Assembly: GCA_017590115.1 (NCBI GenBank)
Contig: JAGGNK010007448.1
Coordinates: 3,450,815 to 3,514,814 of the forward strand
Origin: Montifringilla adamsi
Lineage: Eukaryota; Chordata; Aves; Passeriformes; Passeridae
Direction of reading: 5' to 3'
DNA: 64,000 nucleotides
In this document: positions 48,076-60,580 of the stretch, in pieces
Numbering within the stretch: position 1 is the stretch's first letter
How the letters are laid out: each line of letters starts with the position of its first letter
The notes under the pieces: model-generated
Told to the model about the DNA's origin: nothing
Databases searched by the model: none
Seen by the model: the letters and a program-made list of their open reading frames with translations, nothing else
Translations under genes and position numbers: made by a program

Positions 48076-49654
48076 CTGCCTGGAGCTGCCCCTGTGCTGG
48101 AGAGCAGAGCTGAGCCCACTGTGTGTTCTGCTGCTTGGGTACTAACATCCCCAACACCACAGCAAAGCAAAATCAAGTTACTTCCCCTTCTTCCACCTAG
48201 TAATACCCTCCTGCAAGGAAGGAGCTCCAGCCTGGCTGCTCCTATGCTCTTTGATCCCACTTCCAAGCCTGTTCTGGATAAGATTCACATGTTCATCTTC
48301 AACTGGCAGGAAGGGAAACTAAGGGGTTTGGATGTGGTTTAACTGCAGACACTGGACACCTCAGTGGAATCTTTTGTAAATGTGCCATCCTGCCTCTCCT
48401 CCTCTTCCACCAGCCTTTTTGTCAGTTCCCACCACACTGGGTAACTTCTGTTCCCTCCCCACAGCCCCACTGCTGTAACACCAACCCCACCCCTACCCAG
48501 GCTTGCTTCCCTCTCCCCTTCCTTTACTGCATTTTACTGCAAGCAGAACTCCCACCCGTCTGTCACACTCTTCCTTGCCTGTTCCCAAGGCACAGCTCAG
48601 CCTTGAAAAGGGATTATGAAAAAAAAAGAAGGGGAAAAAAACCAAAAAACAAACAAAAACAGAGAAAGAGTCTCTGTCCTTGAGGATGCAAGGCTGAAAT
48701 GCAGATTTGTGTGGATGGAGACCATGGAATGTGCCAAGATCTTCTGGACCCTCCCCTCAAAGGGTGCTGGAGTCCACATGAATTTCTAACCCTTCTGCAG
48801 GCACGGAGCAGAAAATGTGCTCTGTTTTGGTGACTCAGTCACTCTGCGCTGCTAAACAATAATAAAAAAGGTAGTGGGGGTGGAAAAATAAACAACAAAG
48901 CAGCAAAAATTGAATAAATAAAGGAGAAATTGGCACAGGCAGAGCTCCCTGGGCTGCTCTTCCCAGGGACCAGCCAGCACTCAAAGCAGTGTGAGGTCTT
49001 TGCTGCACCTGCAGGCATCGGGACGTGATGGATGCTCCTCGGAGTTACTGCTAGCAATTCACTCCCCTTCTTGCTTGTGGGCATTTTCTTTCCAAAAGGG
49101 CTTTTTTTCCCCCTTCTTCATCCTAATCTGTCACACTGGGACATGGAGTAAGTTCCTGAGTGAGCCTGAGAGTGTGAACCAGCCGTGGGGCTGGGGCAGG
49201 CGATGGATGGCTGCAGCTGTGCAGAATACAGCCAGATAATCACTGAGCTCCTTTTACAGCACACTGCAGCCAGGGAGATTTTCCTGAGAGAAAATGCTAA
49301 ATTGTGTAGGATTATAAGATCCTGGCCAAAATCAGGGATGAGACTCTATTTTTAAGGGATGCACAAAAATAAAAAGTAGTATTTTTTAAACAAATCCTAC
49401 ACTTTCCCCTCCAACACACACACAATGCACAATTTTTGGGTCCCTTCACAGTGAGTCACAGAACAAACTGTACTGTCACACAGTGGGGGAGAGAAGGAAG
49501 GTGCATCTGCTCACACTGCTCCTCACACTTCCCTCAGGAAAACCAGGTGCATCTATTCCCTGCTGGATGTCAGCTCCATCAGCAGCCTTTTTCTTGGACA
49601 CTCAAATCCAGGCTGGGCTGGGCTGGGTGGCACAGGAGGTGGCCAGGGATGGAG

Positions 49655-49886
49655 ATTCACAGAATTCACAGAATCACTGGGTTGGAAGAGACCTTCAACA
49701 CCATCGAGTCCAACCCAGCCCCAACAGCTCAACTAAACCCTGGCACCCAGTGCCACATCCAGGCTTTTTTAAAACTCATCCAGGGATGGTGACTCCAACA
49801 CCTCCTCGGGCAGCCATTCCAGAACTTCATCAATCTTTCTGTAAAAAACTTTTTCCTAATATCTAGCCTAAATTTCCCTTGGCCCA
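49655..49886 (-). mobile_element. CR1 LINE 3'-end fragment
   Basis: Reverse orientation: CACAGAATCACTGGGTTGGA, AGACCTTCAACACCATCGAG, CTCCAACACCTCCTCGGGCA and CCTAATATCTAGCCTAAATT. Abuts the LTR relic. Confidence 0.9.
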
Positions 49887-50655
49887 GCTTGGGACAAGAT
49901 GAGGTGAACGAAAGTCATGCAGTAATTCCCACAGGAATTACTGGAACATTGTGGAAAATACAAGAATTTTTGATTATAGGCAAAGACAGAAGCAGTATTT
50001 TGGGGCTCATAATTTATCCATCCCTTGTTTTAGCAAATTGTAATGAAGAATTAACTGTTTTAGCTCAGGTTTTGCACCAACCAGTGGTAATTCCTGAGAA
50101 TACTCCAATGGCCAAGGCTATTGCTTTACCAACACACACCACAGAGCAAGTCATGCCCGTACAAGATCAGCAAGTGTTGTTTGAACAGATATGAACAGAA
50201 GATATGGAGACTGCTGTTTTTTGGATAAAGAATACTGGCTGTGATCAACCACAGAAAACCTGCAGCTTGACTTATAGTAACAAAACAATAACTATAGGAA
50301 GGGGTTTCTTCTTGAGGAGCCTTGGAGGGGACTGACTGTGGAAGAGGTTTTACAGCGACTTCTGTGAGCCAGAGAGAAGTTTGATAAGAGGGCCACATTC
50401 ACCCCTGAAAGAATTTTCTACTAAGGTCGTTGACATAGAAACTAAGAAAGAAAGAAGGATAAATAAGAGAAACCTGCAACTGCCTGTTCCAATGTGCACT
50501 TTGTTTGTCTTTCCTGACCAATGAGTAAAGTGTAAACTGACGAGTTTTGTGAGAACGTATAAAAGGCATGCAGGCTATAACAAAAACAGTTTGAAGCCTG
50601 CTGAAAATGGAGTGATGCTTTGTATTGTGACTGTCTCAACTATGACAGCTGCCTA
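49887..50655 (+). mobile_element. Relic of an LTR retroelement (endogenous retrovirus-like)
   Basis: Directly after a CR1 fragment, a plus-strand open segment (to a stop at 50192-50194) contains PVVIPENTPMAKAIALP, which resembles the C-terminal half of retroviral dUTPase-like domains next to protease. Further diverged coding-like sequence with stops follows to about 50440. A U3-like promoter comes next, with CCAAT at 50518-50522 and TATAAAAGG at 50558-50566. Gag, pol and env are not recognisable, so this is a broken, internally deleted remnant. It ends about a dozen bases from the ASTN2 exon. Family assignment is tentative. Confidence 0.55.
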
Positions 50656-50667
50656 GAGGGGACTCAC

Positions 50668-50834
50668 CCACAGAACATGAAGATGGTGCTGGAGGAGGGG
50701 TCGTGGGGCAGAGGCAGGGTCTGCTGCAGGCAGAGCTGCTCGCAGCCGCCGTTGAAGCCGTCGGAGCAGTCGATCCCTTTGGAGTAGTCGTAGCAGCCGG
50801 TGCCATCCTTCATGGGCCGCAGGTCCTCGGGGCA
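50668..50834 (-). CDS. ASTN2: ASTN2 internal exon: end of EGF-like 2 and most of EGF-like 3
   Basis: The exon begins [17 protein letters not shown], which supplies the last two cysteines of EGF-like repeat 2. It then runs through [15 protein letters not shown] and ends at FMFCG, most of EGF-like repeat 3. The acceptor is CTCTGCAG and the donor is TGTGG|GTGAGT, which matches consensus. The length of 167 nt starts in phase 0 and ends with two bases of a Gly codon that the next exon completes, so the joined protein reads FCGCVEEY as in other vertebrates. These EGF repeats lie in the ectodomain just before the MACPF domain. An LTR-retroelement relic on the other strand ends about a dozen bases past the donor. 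Confidence 0.97.
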
Positions 50835-51969
50835 CTGCAGAGAGACAGGGCACAGGAAAGGTCACCTGGGCATCCTCCCCCACCCTGGAGTCCCTGTGCC
50901 TCTCAGGGCACAGCCCATCCCAGAGCCAGTGCTGCTAAACTCCTTCTCCATCTGAAGGAGAGGAGTTTGTCCTGAGTGATGGATGGGGCAGCCCTGCATC
51001 ACCTCTCACAGCCCTTGGGAAAGGGGCAAGGATTTGGTCTGCTGCCAATGCCTTCCGCCTCATCCTCCCTCTGGAAGAGGGTGAAATCCTTGGGGCAGAA
51101 AAACTATACAGCAATAAAGCCTTAAGCTAGAATAGGGTAAAACTTCACAACCCTCTGTGTTTGCCCCCTGTTCCTCCAAAATGCAGAAAAATCCAGTGCA
51201 ACCCAGAAATAAACACCTCAACACCTGGGACCAACCCAGAGAATCATCTCAGTGCTTGGGAATGACCTAGAAATCCATCTCAACCCGTGCCAGGCAGTCA
51301 GCAAGCATGGCCCTGGCATCATGCACAAAAGGATCTTGATGCCTGCTGTAGGCAGGACCAGCCCATGGCAGAAGCAGGACTGGGGCAGCCAGGATGGCAG
51401 CCCAAGCTCATCAGTTTTCCACAGCTGAGGGAACCATGGCTCTAATTTCTAATTGCAGTTCCCCAGCTTGTTTTCCTTGCCCCAAAAGATAAAAGCCAGC
51501 AGATGGCAAATACCATTGATAAATTGTCACCCAGATTAAAGCACACTCCCATTTTTGTTATTTATCCCTTTTCACCAAACAGACATGCACACAACAAAAA
51601 AAAGGCCAGTCCTTGATTGAAAAAATAAATAAATCTTGTCTGGGAACAGCTCACAATTAAAAATGCATTATGGGATTTCTTGAAGATGAGTTAGACTGGA
51701 AACGGCACAGGTAGTGATGAAGGCAGTTTATAAATGGCCCTGTCAAGCAGAAGAAAGGTTATAAAACCACTACACCTCATGCTTAAAAAAGAAAATCACT
51801 TTTCTATGTGAGCAAAATGCTGCACATATTAATAAAAGTTCAGGAGATCCTGGACCTTGCACTCACTAACACCAGCAGAGTCCTGATGGGAGATGGGCTC
51901 CTGAGCCTCACTCACTCATGGCTATTTAAGAAGCAAACAGGGACAGCAGAAAGGGGCTTTAGGGACTCC

Positions 51970-52275
51970 TGGCCCACTCTGAGCCATCCCAGAATACCAG
52001 AATGTTTGGGTTGGAAGAGACCTCTCAAGACCATCCAGTTCCAACCCTGCCACCATGAGCAGGGACACCTTCCACTGTCCCAGGCTTCTCCAAGCCCTGT
52101 CCAGCCTGACCTTGGACACTTCCAGGGATCCAGGGACAGCCACAGCTGCTCTGGGCAACCAGGGCCAGGGCTTCCCCACCCTCCCAGGGAAGAATTTCAT
52201 CCTAACATCTAATTTAAACCTCCCTTCAGTTTAAAACCATCATACTTGTCCTACCCTGCTATAAGGTTCATCCCC
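51970..52275 (-). mobile_element. CR1 LINE 3'-end fragment
   Basis: Reverse orientation: GTTTGGGTTGGAAGAGACCT, GGACACCTTCCACTGTCCCA, TGTCCAGCCTGACCTTGGAC and CATCCTAACATCTAATTTAA in CR1 order. Confidence 0.9.
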
Positions 52276-53219
52276 ATCTTTCTCTCCACCTCCTAGAAAC
52301 CCTGTGCAACTTCCCTACAGCAGCAGCATCAAAACTGCTTCTGCCCCACCTGCAGCAACTGGGGTGTGTTGATCTCTGTGCCAGCTGTCCCTCAGATCCC
52401 TCACTGCCTCCTGTGCCCTCAGCTCTGAAGCTTGCAAACCTCAGCAGCATCCTTGGGGACACCAGGTAAGGTGAGAAGGGAAGGCACAAGGCTTGTCCAT
52501 CCAAAGGGTCTTAGCAGCAAAGGGCTGGAATAGGATGCTGTCCATCCCTGCAGAGCAGGCAGGGTCCCAAAGACACAGCTCTGGAATTAGCAGCAGAAAG
52601 CAGCAGAAGACTTGGGAGCAGGAGCCTTTCCAGATGCATACACAGAACAATGAAGGAGGAGAGGACGCTGAGAACAATCTGTGCTTTCCACCACCCCAGA
52701 GCTGCCTGGGAAACAGCACCAGGATGAGTGTGTTTGTGAATCTGCAGATCCAGCTCTTATCTCCCGTGCTCTCCTCCTTGTCTGCTGTAAGAGCAGAGCT
52801 GTGCAAATTGGCAGAGAGGATCTCCCTGGAGGACACGGGGAGGTCTGGCTGCAAACAGCATCCCTGCTCACGGCACTGCATCCGCTCTGCTGCTCTCCCC
52901 ACATCCACAGGGATGGGGGGCACGGCTCTGCTCAAGTTCCCTCTGGAGATCCTGTGGAATATTCCAGGGTGCTGAAGGCAACTGGATGGGACTGTAAGGC
53001 AGCAGGAGCTGCAGGACCACAGCCAGAGGATCAGTCATGGCTTTTCGGCGCTGTCACTTGGAATTCTTGCCTTGGCACAGATCCATGTGCTGAGCTCAGC
53101 ACCTTCTCCAGCCCACAGAGGAAGAAGATGGTTCTTTCCCTGTGACTGGGTTAGTGGGTCAGCAAAGCCCTCCCTCCCTTCGTCCTACTCTGCTTGAGGC
53201 CACCCTTGGGATATTCCTC

Positions 53220-53335
53220 CAGTTTTGGCTCTTAACCACCACGAAACGTGCTTCCTTTCAGTTCATAATTATGCATCCTAATAGTCATTAATTACAGCCG
53301 GCAAATAGCTCAGCACAGCATTTGCAAAAGAAAGC
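53220..53335. other. Candidate conserved non-coding element
   Basis: Short repeat-free block with TTCATAATTATGCATCC and GTCATTAATTACAG, overlapping homeodomain and POU-type motifs. Inference. Confidence 0.3.
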
Positions 53336-53589
53336 GCTCCTGTCTCTCCACATCCATCCCTGCTCAGAGCAGAGCTGGCTCTCCAGTCAGCTGCTGTGCT
53401 GCAGCACGGGGCTCTCCAGGGACAGAAAGGGAAGCCAGGGAGCCAACGTGAAACCTCAGGATGTGTCCCTGCCTGGGAGAGCCAGGGGAAGCAGCAAACT
53501 TGGCAATTAGTACTGGCCAGGCAACACCAGCCTCTCCATGGAGGGTTTTGCAGGGATGAATAGGTGGATGAAGTAATTACTGAGCACAA

Positions 53590-53740
53590 CAAATCACAGA
53601 ATTGTTTGGGTGGGAGAGGACCTTAAAAATCAGCTCACCTCCCCTGCCATGAGCAGGGAAGCCTCTCACTATCCCAGGTTGCTCCAAGCCCTGTCCAATC
53701 TGGTCTTGGATACTTCCTGGAGCAGCCACAGCTTCTATGG
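53590..53740 (-). mobile_element. CR1 LINE 3'-end fragment
   Basis: Reverse orientation: TCACAGAATTGTTTGGGTGG, GAGGACCTTAAAAATCAGCT and CAAGCCCTGTCCAATCTGGT. Truncated on its 5' side. Confidence 0.85.
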
Positions 53741-56087
53741 GCTTATAAATGTTTGTAACACACCTCTCTGCCCCTGGAGCAGAGGATTTCACATTGGGAC
53801 GTCCCATCAATAGATCAGAGTGGGGAAAAACTGAAGTCCATTTGAGTGCAGCTATGTTTTTGCCCACAGGAGTGAGAAATGACCATGGAAAAAGCCAGTT
53901 TGTGCTAATCCTGACTCCCTGGTGGATCAGCTTGGGCTTCTGGATGGGTTTGGAAAGCCAGCACTCACCCTTTATACACTGTGCTTTTATAAAGGAGCAG
54001 ATCTGTTCTTGCTGACATTGATTTGCCTGGCTTGGGCAGCAGAGAACCAATAATTACGGTGAGTTTTAATCAATGCCCCATCAATTTAGGTGCAGTTCAA
54101 TTTGCGATCTGCCTTGGCAGTGACACAGGACAGGGGGCTCTGTTGGAAAATGATTACAAAATCAATAAGAAACTCGGTCAATAACTCTGTCTGGGCGAGC
54201 ACGGGTGGCACGTCCCACCCTGGTGGGAGGAAAGCTGGTGCCCCAGCAGGGCCTGGGCAAACACCTCTGCACACCCCTCATCCACACATGGATTTATTGA
54301 GCCACAGAAGCAAAGGGATCCCACACACTGTAACCCAGAGATTCAAAAGAAAAAGCAGTTTGTGGTTTACCACGTTAGACTCATATTGCATGCATTCACT
54401 TCCAATTCCCAGCCCATCCTTTATCCACGGAGCTGACCAGGAAATATAGCTCAGAGCTTGGGAAAAGGGTCTGGTGCTTAATCCATGCTATGGAGAGGAA
54501 AAGGAGGTGTAGGGGGAAGACTCCAGCTCATGGTCTGCTCAAAATCCAAGGAGAAGCTGTTACCATGCAAATATAATTCCACGCTCTTGCAAATCCAGTT
54601 AATCTATGCAGAAGTGAACTGATTTCTCTGTGCCGACAGACAACCCTGAAAATTGCTCTTGGCATTGGAAAAGAAAACTTTCTTTTCTTGTTGTGTGTTA
54701 GCACTGATAACACAGGTCCTGAAGGCTAAAGATGACCCTCAGCTCCAATGTTCTGACCCTGCTGCTGCCAAGGGGTCTGATGAGAAGGAGCCACCAGCAG
54801 CTCCACATGGTTTGGCTGATGGCATAGTTGGACACCAGCCCATCCCCTCCCATCCCAGAGCACACATGTCCTTATTCCTGTGATTGCAGTCAGCAAATGA
54901 ATTTTGAGTACTCACAGGGAATGGATGTGCTGAATAGGAAGTGCTATTTTTATCTGTTGTTTTGCAAAACAGGCTTTTTTCGCTTTTAAATGACATCTCC
55001 AAGGTGACACAGAGTAGCAGATTTGGCAGGGCCTGCTGCCACATGCCCACAGCCACCCCTGGGAAGACACCAGATCCAGCCTCACCCGTACACAGGGGCT
55101 GTGGTTTGGAAGTACAAAATGGGAAGTCTGTGCCCACTGTGCCCACTGCTGTCACCCAGCACAGCGTGTGGCACCCTGTGGCCTCCTGCCACCAGGACTG
55201 GGCACAGCTCCTCTGCCCAGCAGCACCCCCAGCACGGCCAGGGCAAACGCGACAGGAGGAGGATCACCTCTGGGGGAAGGAACACAACACACACCAGCTC
55301 CTGTGTGAGACTGTGCCTTAGGAAAATAAATACCTGGACGAGTCCCCGCTCATGTAAAGTAAAAAAGGAGCCTTTGCTCACTTTCTTGTTTGCAAAGCTC
55401 ATTAGCAGCAAGATGGGTGAGGGTCACTGGAAGTCAAATCATTACTGACACGGATCCCCCAGGTGGGAGCACATCCGCTCTCCTCCATCGGAGCTGCCTG
55501 CCAGAGCTGCTCAGCTCAGCTCAGCTCCTCTCCTCCATTATTAAGTTTAAAAACCAGAATACTTTATTAAGTGTTTCTGTAGAGAGTAAACTGCCCTTTT
55601 TGTTATTCCACTCTGTTTTCTCAACAACAGCAGCCTTCTAGCCAGAGCCTTCTGTGTCAGGTGCTGGAGGTGATGCTCTGGGTACAGATGAGAATATCCC
55701 CAGCTCTTAAAACCACAGAGGGAAGCTGCCACCAAACCCCACTCCCAGTGCTGCTCCAGGCACCTTTCTCATGCCTGGATGCCTCCAGAAGTGAGACCTC
55801 GGACCCCAGACTGCATCCCTAGCACTGCTGGCCCGAGGCAGCACAGCCTGCTGGTGGTTCAGTGCCACAGAGCACCAGGACCATTTCCAAAGGCTCTAAT
55901 GACCCCCCTTTGTGCCGAGTCCTCAGCGAGGAACCTCCACAGCGTGAGACAAAAACATTAATCCGAGACACTGCTAAGGTACAAGCAAGTGCCAGCATTT
56001 TAATGAGCTCCTGTCTATGCACTGGCATGTGTTTATTTGCTTGTTGGAGCTCAGAAATGGTACAAATGCAGTAAACCCCTCTGTGTC

Positions 56088-56113
56088 CATATATATATAT
56101 ATACATATATATG
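56088..56113. repeat. AT dinucleotide palindrome
   Basis: CCATATATATATATATACAT followed by ATATATGG, an almost perfect inverted repeat of alternating AT. Confidence 0.85.
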
Positions 56114-57519
56114 GACAATTCTAGCTTATTCTGCCTCGTTTTCTTGACTCAGAAGGCCCCTGGTGAGCAAAGCTCCTCAGCAGCAGCAGGACAGAGCGTG
56201 GCTGTATGCTGCTCAGTCTCTGTGAGATTTATCCCTCCTCTAGCAATATTTTGATAAAACAGGGCCAAAATGCTGGTTGCTAAAGGGCTCTCCAGAGCCT
56301 CCTCAGGGCAGGGATGTCCCCACCAACCCCAGCTGTGGCAGAGTCCTTCCTGACACCCCACTGAGGGAGGAACATCCTTCCCAGAGGGGAACATTACAAC
56401 AATTTTCTGAAATAACAGTCATTATCTTCCCACTCTTTCCCCCCCTCCCTCCTCTTCCCCTGCTTCCTTTTCCCTTTAAAGATCATCAATCATTATTTTA
56501 GCCTCAGAAAATCAAACCCATCTGTCTTAGAGGCTCGCAAGAACATGCTGCTTGTACTTCTCAGCCTGGTCCCCCTGTGAAAGTGGGATGGGGGATCCAT
56601 GGGGGAGATGAGGCAGCATCTCCTCACCTCTGGCCAGCACTCCAGTGAACCCTCCCAGGCAAGTCACTCTGTGTATGTGTGCACCTCAGTCCCAAGAGGA
56701 AGGGATTTGCTTCAAGCAGCTGGTGGGATGCCTTGCACGCAGGAAGAAGTGTTCCTGGAGCAAGGAGCTTCTCTTCCAGAAGTCACCACCAGCCCATTTT
56801 GGGGTGAGCTGGTATCTCCTGCCTGTCAGAACATTTTCATTCACAGCAGAAGCTGGCACCTCCAAAAACCTTCAGGAAAACAAATTCAATCCCTGCCCCA
56901 CCTGACTCACCCATCAGGGTGTAGCCCAGCCACAACACTGCACATCAAATCCTATATCCCAAACCAATCCCACAGCCCCAAGCCAGCTGTGATCACAGTA
57001 CACCAAGCATCCCAGCCTGGTGAGGAGCAGAGGGGCACTGACCAGGCCCTCAAGGAACGCTGCTGAAGAAGCCACTGCTGGACAAAACAGGGCTTTTATC
57101 ATCCAAACCACTCCTCCCCTGTGCAGGCAGAGACCTCCAGCTCACCTTGGTGCTTCCTGAGCTATTCCCCTTGCTTTTAAACCAGCCACCCCTTGCCCAC
57201 GAGGTGCAAACCCCCTCTGAAAGCAAAGGCAGGTGGGTGGTTTGCTCCCACCCACCACCAGCCCTGACCCCAACAGCCTCCTCCTCTTTCCTCCTCAAAT
57301 CCCATTTTCAGCACAGGTATTTACCTGGATTAACAAGATAAAATCCAAAACCACAGGTTCCTTGGAAGGGGGCTTGCTGTTGAGCTCAGGGGGCTTCTGC
57401 TTCCAACCACAATGTACAAAAGGAGTCAGCTCCTGCTCCAGGGAGCCAGTGAGACTTTAAAGGGATTAGGAGATACTGGTTTCCTCATCTTCCCACCTGG
57501 TGTGTGCATCTCTCCCATA

Positions 57520-57790
57520 ATTAGCTAGGTGCCTCTCAAGGCAGGGATGGGTAAGTTTTTATTTTTCAATGAACAATTGTCTGTCAGAAAAATGCAGATG
57601 TGATGAAGCTTAAGTGCTTTGTGGGATTCCATCAATTACATCTCAAAACTCATTGGGAAATTAGGAGAGCATTTAATTTTGACAAGGTTGAAATGTTTTG
57701 GTTTCCATCATCTAATTTTGTTTTTATTTCAGGCTGTACACTGGGATAAAGCAATATAAAACAAAGCTCCAGATGATAATGGTGGAATTA
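57520..57790. other. Candidate conserved non-coding element
   Basis: AT-rich block with ATAATTAGCTAGG, CATCAATTACATC, GCATTTAATTTTG and TCATCTAATTTTG motifs and no repeat signature. Inference. Confidence 0.3.
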
Positions 57791-59044
57791 AACATTTCCC
57801 TCTCCTTTATAGAAAGGAAATGTTTTAAACCAAAGTACTTTTAAATTTTCATGGATGTAAGGCCTTTCTGCACAGCATTTTGGTTTGGGCTGAAACTCCC
57901 AATCACCCCATTTCCCCCCAGGAAAAAAAGTTCTCAGCATCACCCACATAATTTCAAAGCATCTCTCTATGGTCCCTAAGCCACCTTTGGGTGTCTTCCC
58001 TAAATGTCTCCCATGCAAAGCCATGACACTTGTGCTGGAAGGAGGAGATGAAAGCAGGAACACTGCTCTGCTCCTTCATTTCTAATTCCATTTCTCCCCA
58101 AAATGGTTACACTCCTAAATGAAGCCATTTCTCTGCCACACTATGCAGCAGTGAAGAACAGCCCATCATTCTGAGCTGGGAGAGAGCAAGGGAAGGATTA
58201 GCCCCAAACAAGCTAAGACTTATATGCCTGTGTGGACCATGCCAAATTTCTCCTCCTTCTGTGTCTAAAGAGGCTGGGATCAGCACCACACCAGTGCCAC
58301 TGCAGGCCACAACTTCATTAAGTGACTCTCTGGTGGATGCTCTCCCTCCTGCATCCTGCTGAGCCAAATTCCCTCCTTTGTGATGGGCTGACCCTGCCAT
58401 GGCAGGGAGGAACAGCTCAGGTCATTCTTGTAGGCTAACAACACTGTTTTCTTGCTCAGACTAGAAATAAATCCCTGCCAGAGGCACCTGAGCCTGTGGG
58501 GATGAGCAGGGTTTCATGTCTGTGCAGAACAGCAGCACCCAGTGCCCAGGCTGGGCACGGCTCTGCCAGCTCTTGCCAACACCTCTCCCCAGGTGGGATG
58601 GCTCCTGGAGCACAGCCCTGCTTTATCCCTTCCACATCCACCTGCAACATCCCTGGCTCCTGGAGCACTCTAATGTGACTTAAGGAACTAACTCACCAGC
58701 CTCTGCAGGCACACAGATGCTGCAGAACCAGCAGCCCACACCACCTGTCCCCCTACTGCAGTCAGGCTCCCACACCTTAAACAAACAAGGGACTAATTCT
58801 GGTAATTCTTGGCCCAAGACCCCGAGCTGCCCTCCTCACCCCCAGTGAGGCAGCTCATGCTTCTCCAGGTGGTCCTCACAGTGAGGAGACCCCATCCTGG
58901 AGGCACCATGGGGCTCAGACACCTGGGCCTGCTGCTGCCTCCTCCTGCAGTGATGCTGAGGATGCCAAAATGCACTGGGAGAGAATAGAGCACCTCCTTG
59001 CCCAGCTCATGTGCTAAGACCAAAGCTCCCCCTCCTTTGGGAGA

Positions 59045-59069
59045 AACAAAAAAAACACAAAAAAAAAAC

Positions 59070-59116
<47 letters not shown>

Positions 59117-59185
59117 ACACAACAAAAAACACACACACACACACAAAAAAAAACCCACCACCACAAAAAAAAAAAAAAAAACCCA
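59045..59185. repeat. A-rich low-complexity block with (CA)n core
   Basis: Long A runs, a short (AC)n stretch near 59128-59144 and further A runs. The open frames through it are Lys-rich or Phe-rich artefacts of composition. Confidence 0.9.
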
Positions 59186-60394
59186 AAACACCAACAGCTC
59201 ACCCTTTTAATTTTCAGTAAGGCTGCAGTCCTGCCTTTCTAGGCTCAAAAATGCACCTGGTCACGGGGCAGTACATGGAAGCACCCCCTCTGCTCCTCAG
59301 GTGGGTGAGAGGACTGGCACAAGGGAGCGAAGCCAATCTGAGAGACAGCTGGGGAAACCTGAATTTAAGCCATGATGCAGGTGTTTCCTTCAGTCTCTCA
59401 GGGCCAATTCACAGGTTTTCACCTCAAATTATAAATCACCAATGCACGAGGGTTAAGCATTTTCCCTCCTTCAGCATCCTCCCTCCAGGCTGTGCATCTA
59501 CCACAGTGCCAGCAGAAAAGATCAGCAATATTTCCTTTATAGGATATAGTCTGAATTATTCCTCTAGCACACTTTCTCCTGGTTTGCTGTGATCCCTGCA
59601 AGATGGTGCAAAACACACACAGGACTCAACATGCAGAGTCACTGGGTTCAGAGAAATTCACTGGGATTTTGTTTGCTTGGAAAATTCCCACAGCTTGACC
59701 AGATCCATCAGCAGTTCCAGAGTGCAGCAAGAAAAAGCAGCATGGAAACAGGTTTTCTAGAGCTTGGGGGCTGTTTGGTTATGTTAATGCTCAAACACAA
59801 GGCTCCAGCTAGGGATGCCAAGGTCTTGGCAAGGTTGCAGCTGATAATTCTTAAAATTACCTAAATAAAAAAAAGGCCTCCGATAAGAAAAGAACTGCAG
59901 AAACCCTTTATGCACTCATGCCATCTACTGGGTACACACAAAACCAACAGAAATCCATGAGATGGGGGGAAAAAGGGATCCCATTGGGGTGGGCAGGTGG
60001 GGAGCTGCCACCCCTGAGGGTGGGAACCCTGCTGGAGAGGCTTTAGGGTTTCAGGTGATGCCTAAAAAGGATGATTTTAACTGAGCAAAGTGACTCACTC
60101 ATTCCTCCCCATCATCAGCCCAAGGAGACTCAGCCAGGCTCCAGCACAAGCTGCAAGCAATCCACCCTCAACTTTTTAACCAAGACCTTTTAAGGCCAAA
60201 CAATTAGATAATGGCAGAGCCCACACCACTAAAATCCCAGAGATAAATGCATCCCAGTCCTCGCAGAATTACTGGAAGCCATATTAAGGGCATGAAGGAA
60301 CTGGTAACAGATGATGATTGTACAAAAAAGGAATAAGAAATCTTTGAGATTTGTGCTGCTCCCTGGTTGAGCCACTCGGCTCCAGCTCTGTGGT

Positions 60395-60580
60395 GTATTA
60401 ATTGCTTACAAGGCTGCATGTATATTTTATGCTCAGTACCTGCCTGGAACATTTGTTGGATTTAGCCTTGATTGATGAACCACTGATTATATACTTCTGT
60501 GGTCCTCAGCAAATTAATAAACTGTTGACTGGTAGAGATTAACAACATGTCATGATTTGTGAATCTGTGTCCAGAGTAAA
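60395..60580. other. Candidate conserved non-coding element
   Basis: AT-rich block with TATTAATTGCTTACAAGG, CTTGATTGATGAACC, AAATTAATAAACTG and AGATTAACAACATG motifs. Inference from composition only. Confidence 0.3.

Larger units (their letters stand above)
47724..50667 (-). other. ASTN2 intron, 2.9 kb, rich in retroelements
   Basis: Holds CR1 fragments at 47.94-48.07 and 49.66-49.89 kb and an LTR-retroelement relic from about 49.89 to 50.65 kb, which ends next to the splice donor of the upstream exon. The remainder (48.1-49.6 kb) shows only A-rich and T-rich simple sequence. Confidence 0.85.

Noticed and set aside
59011..59220. Lys-rich and Phe-rich frames
   Set aside because: Produced by A/T homopolymer and (CA)n low-complexity sequence.
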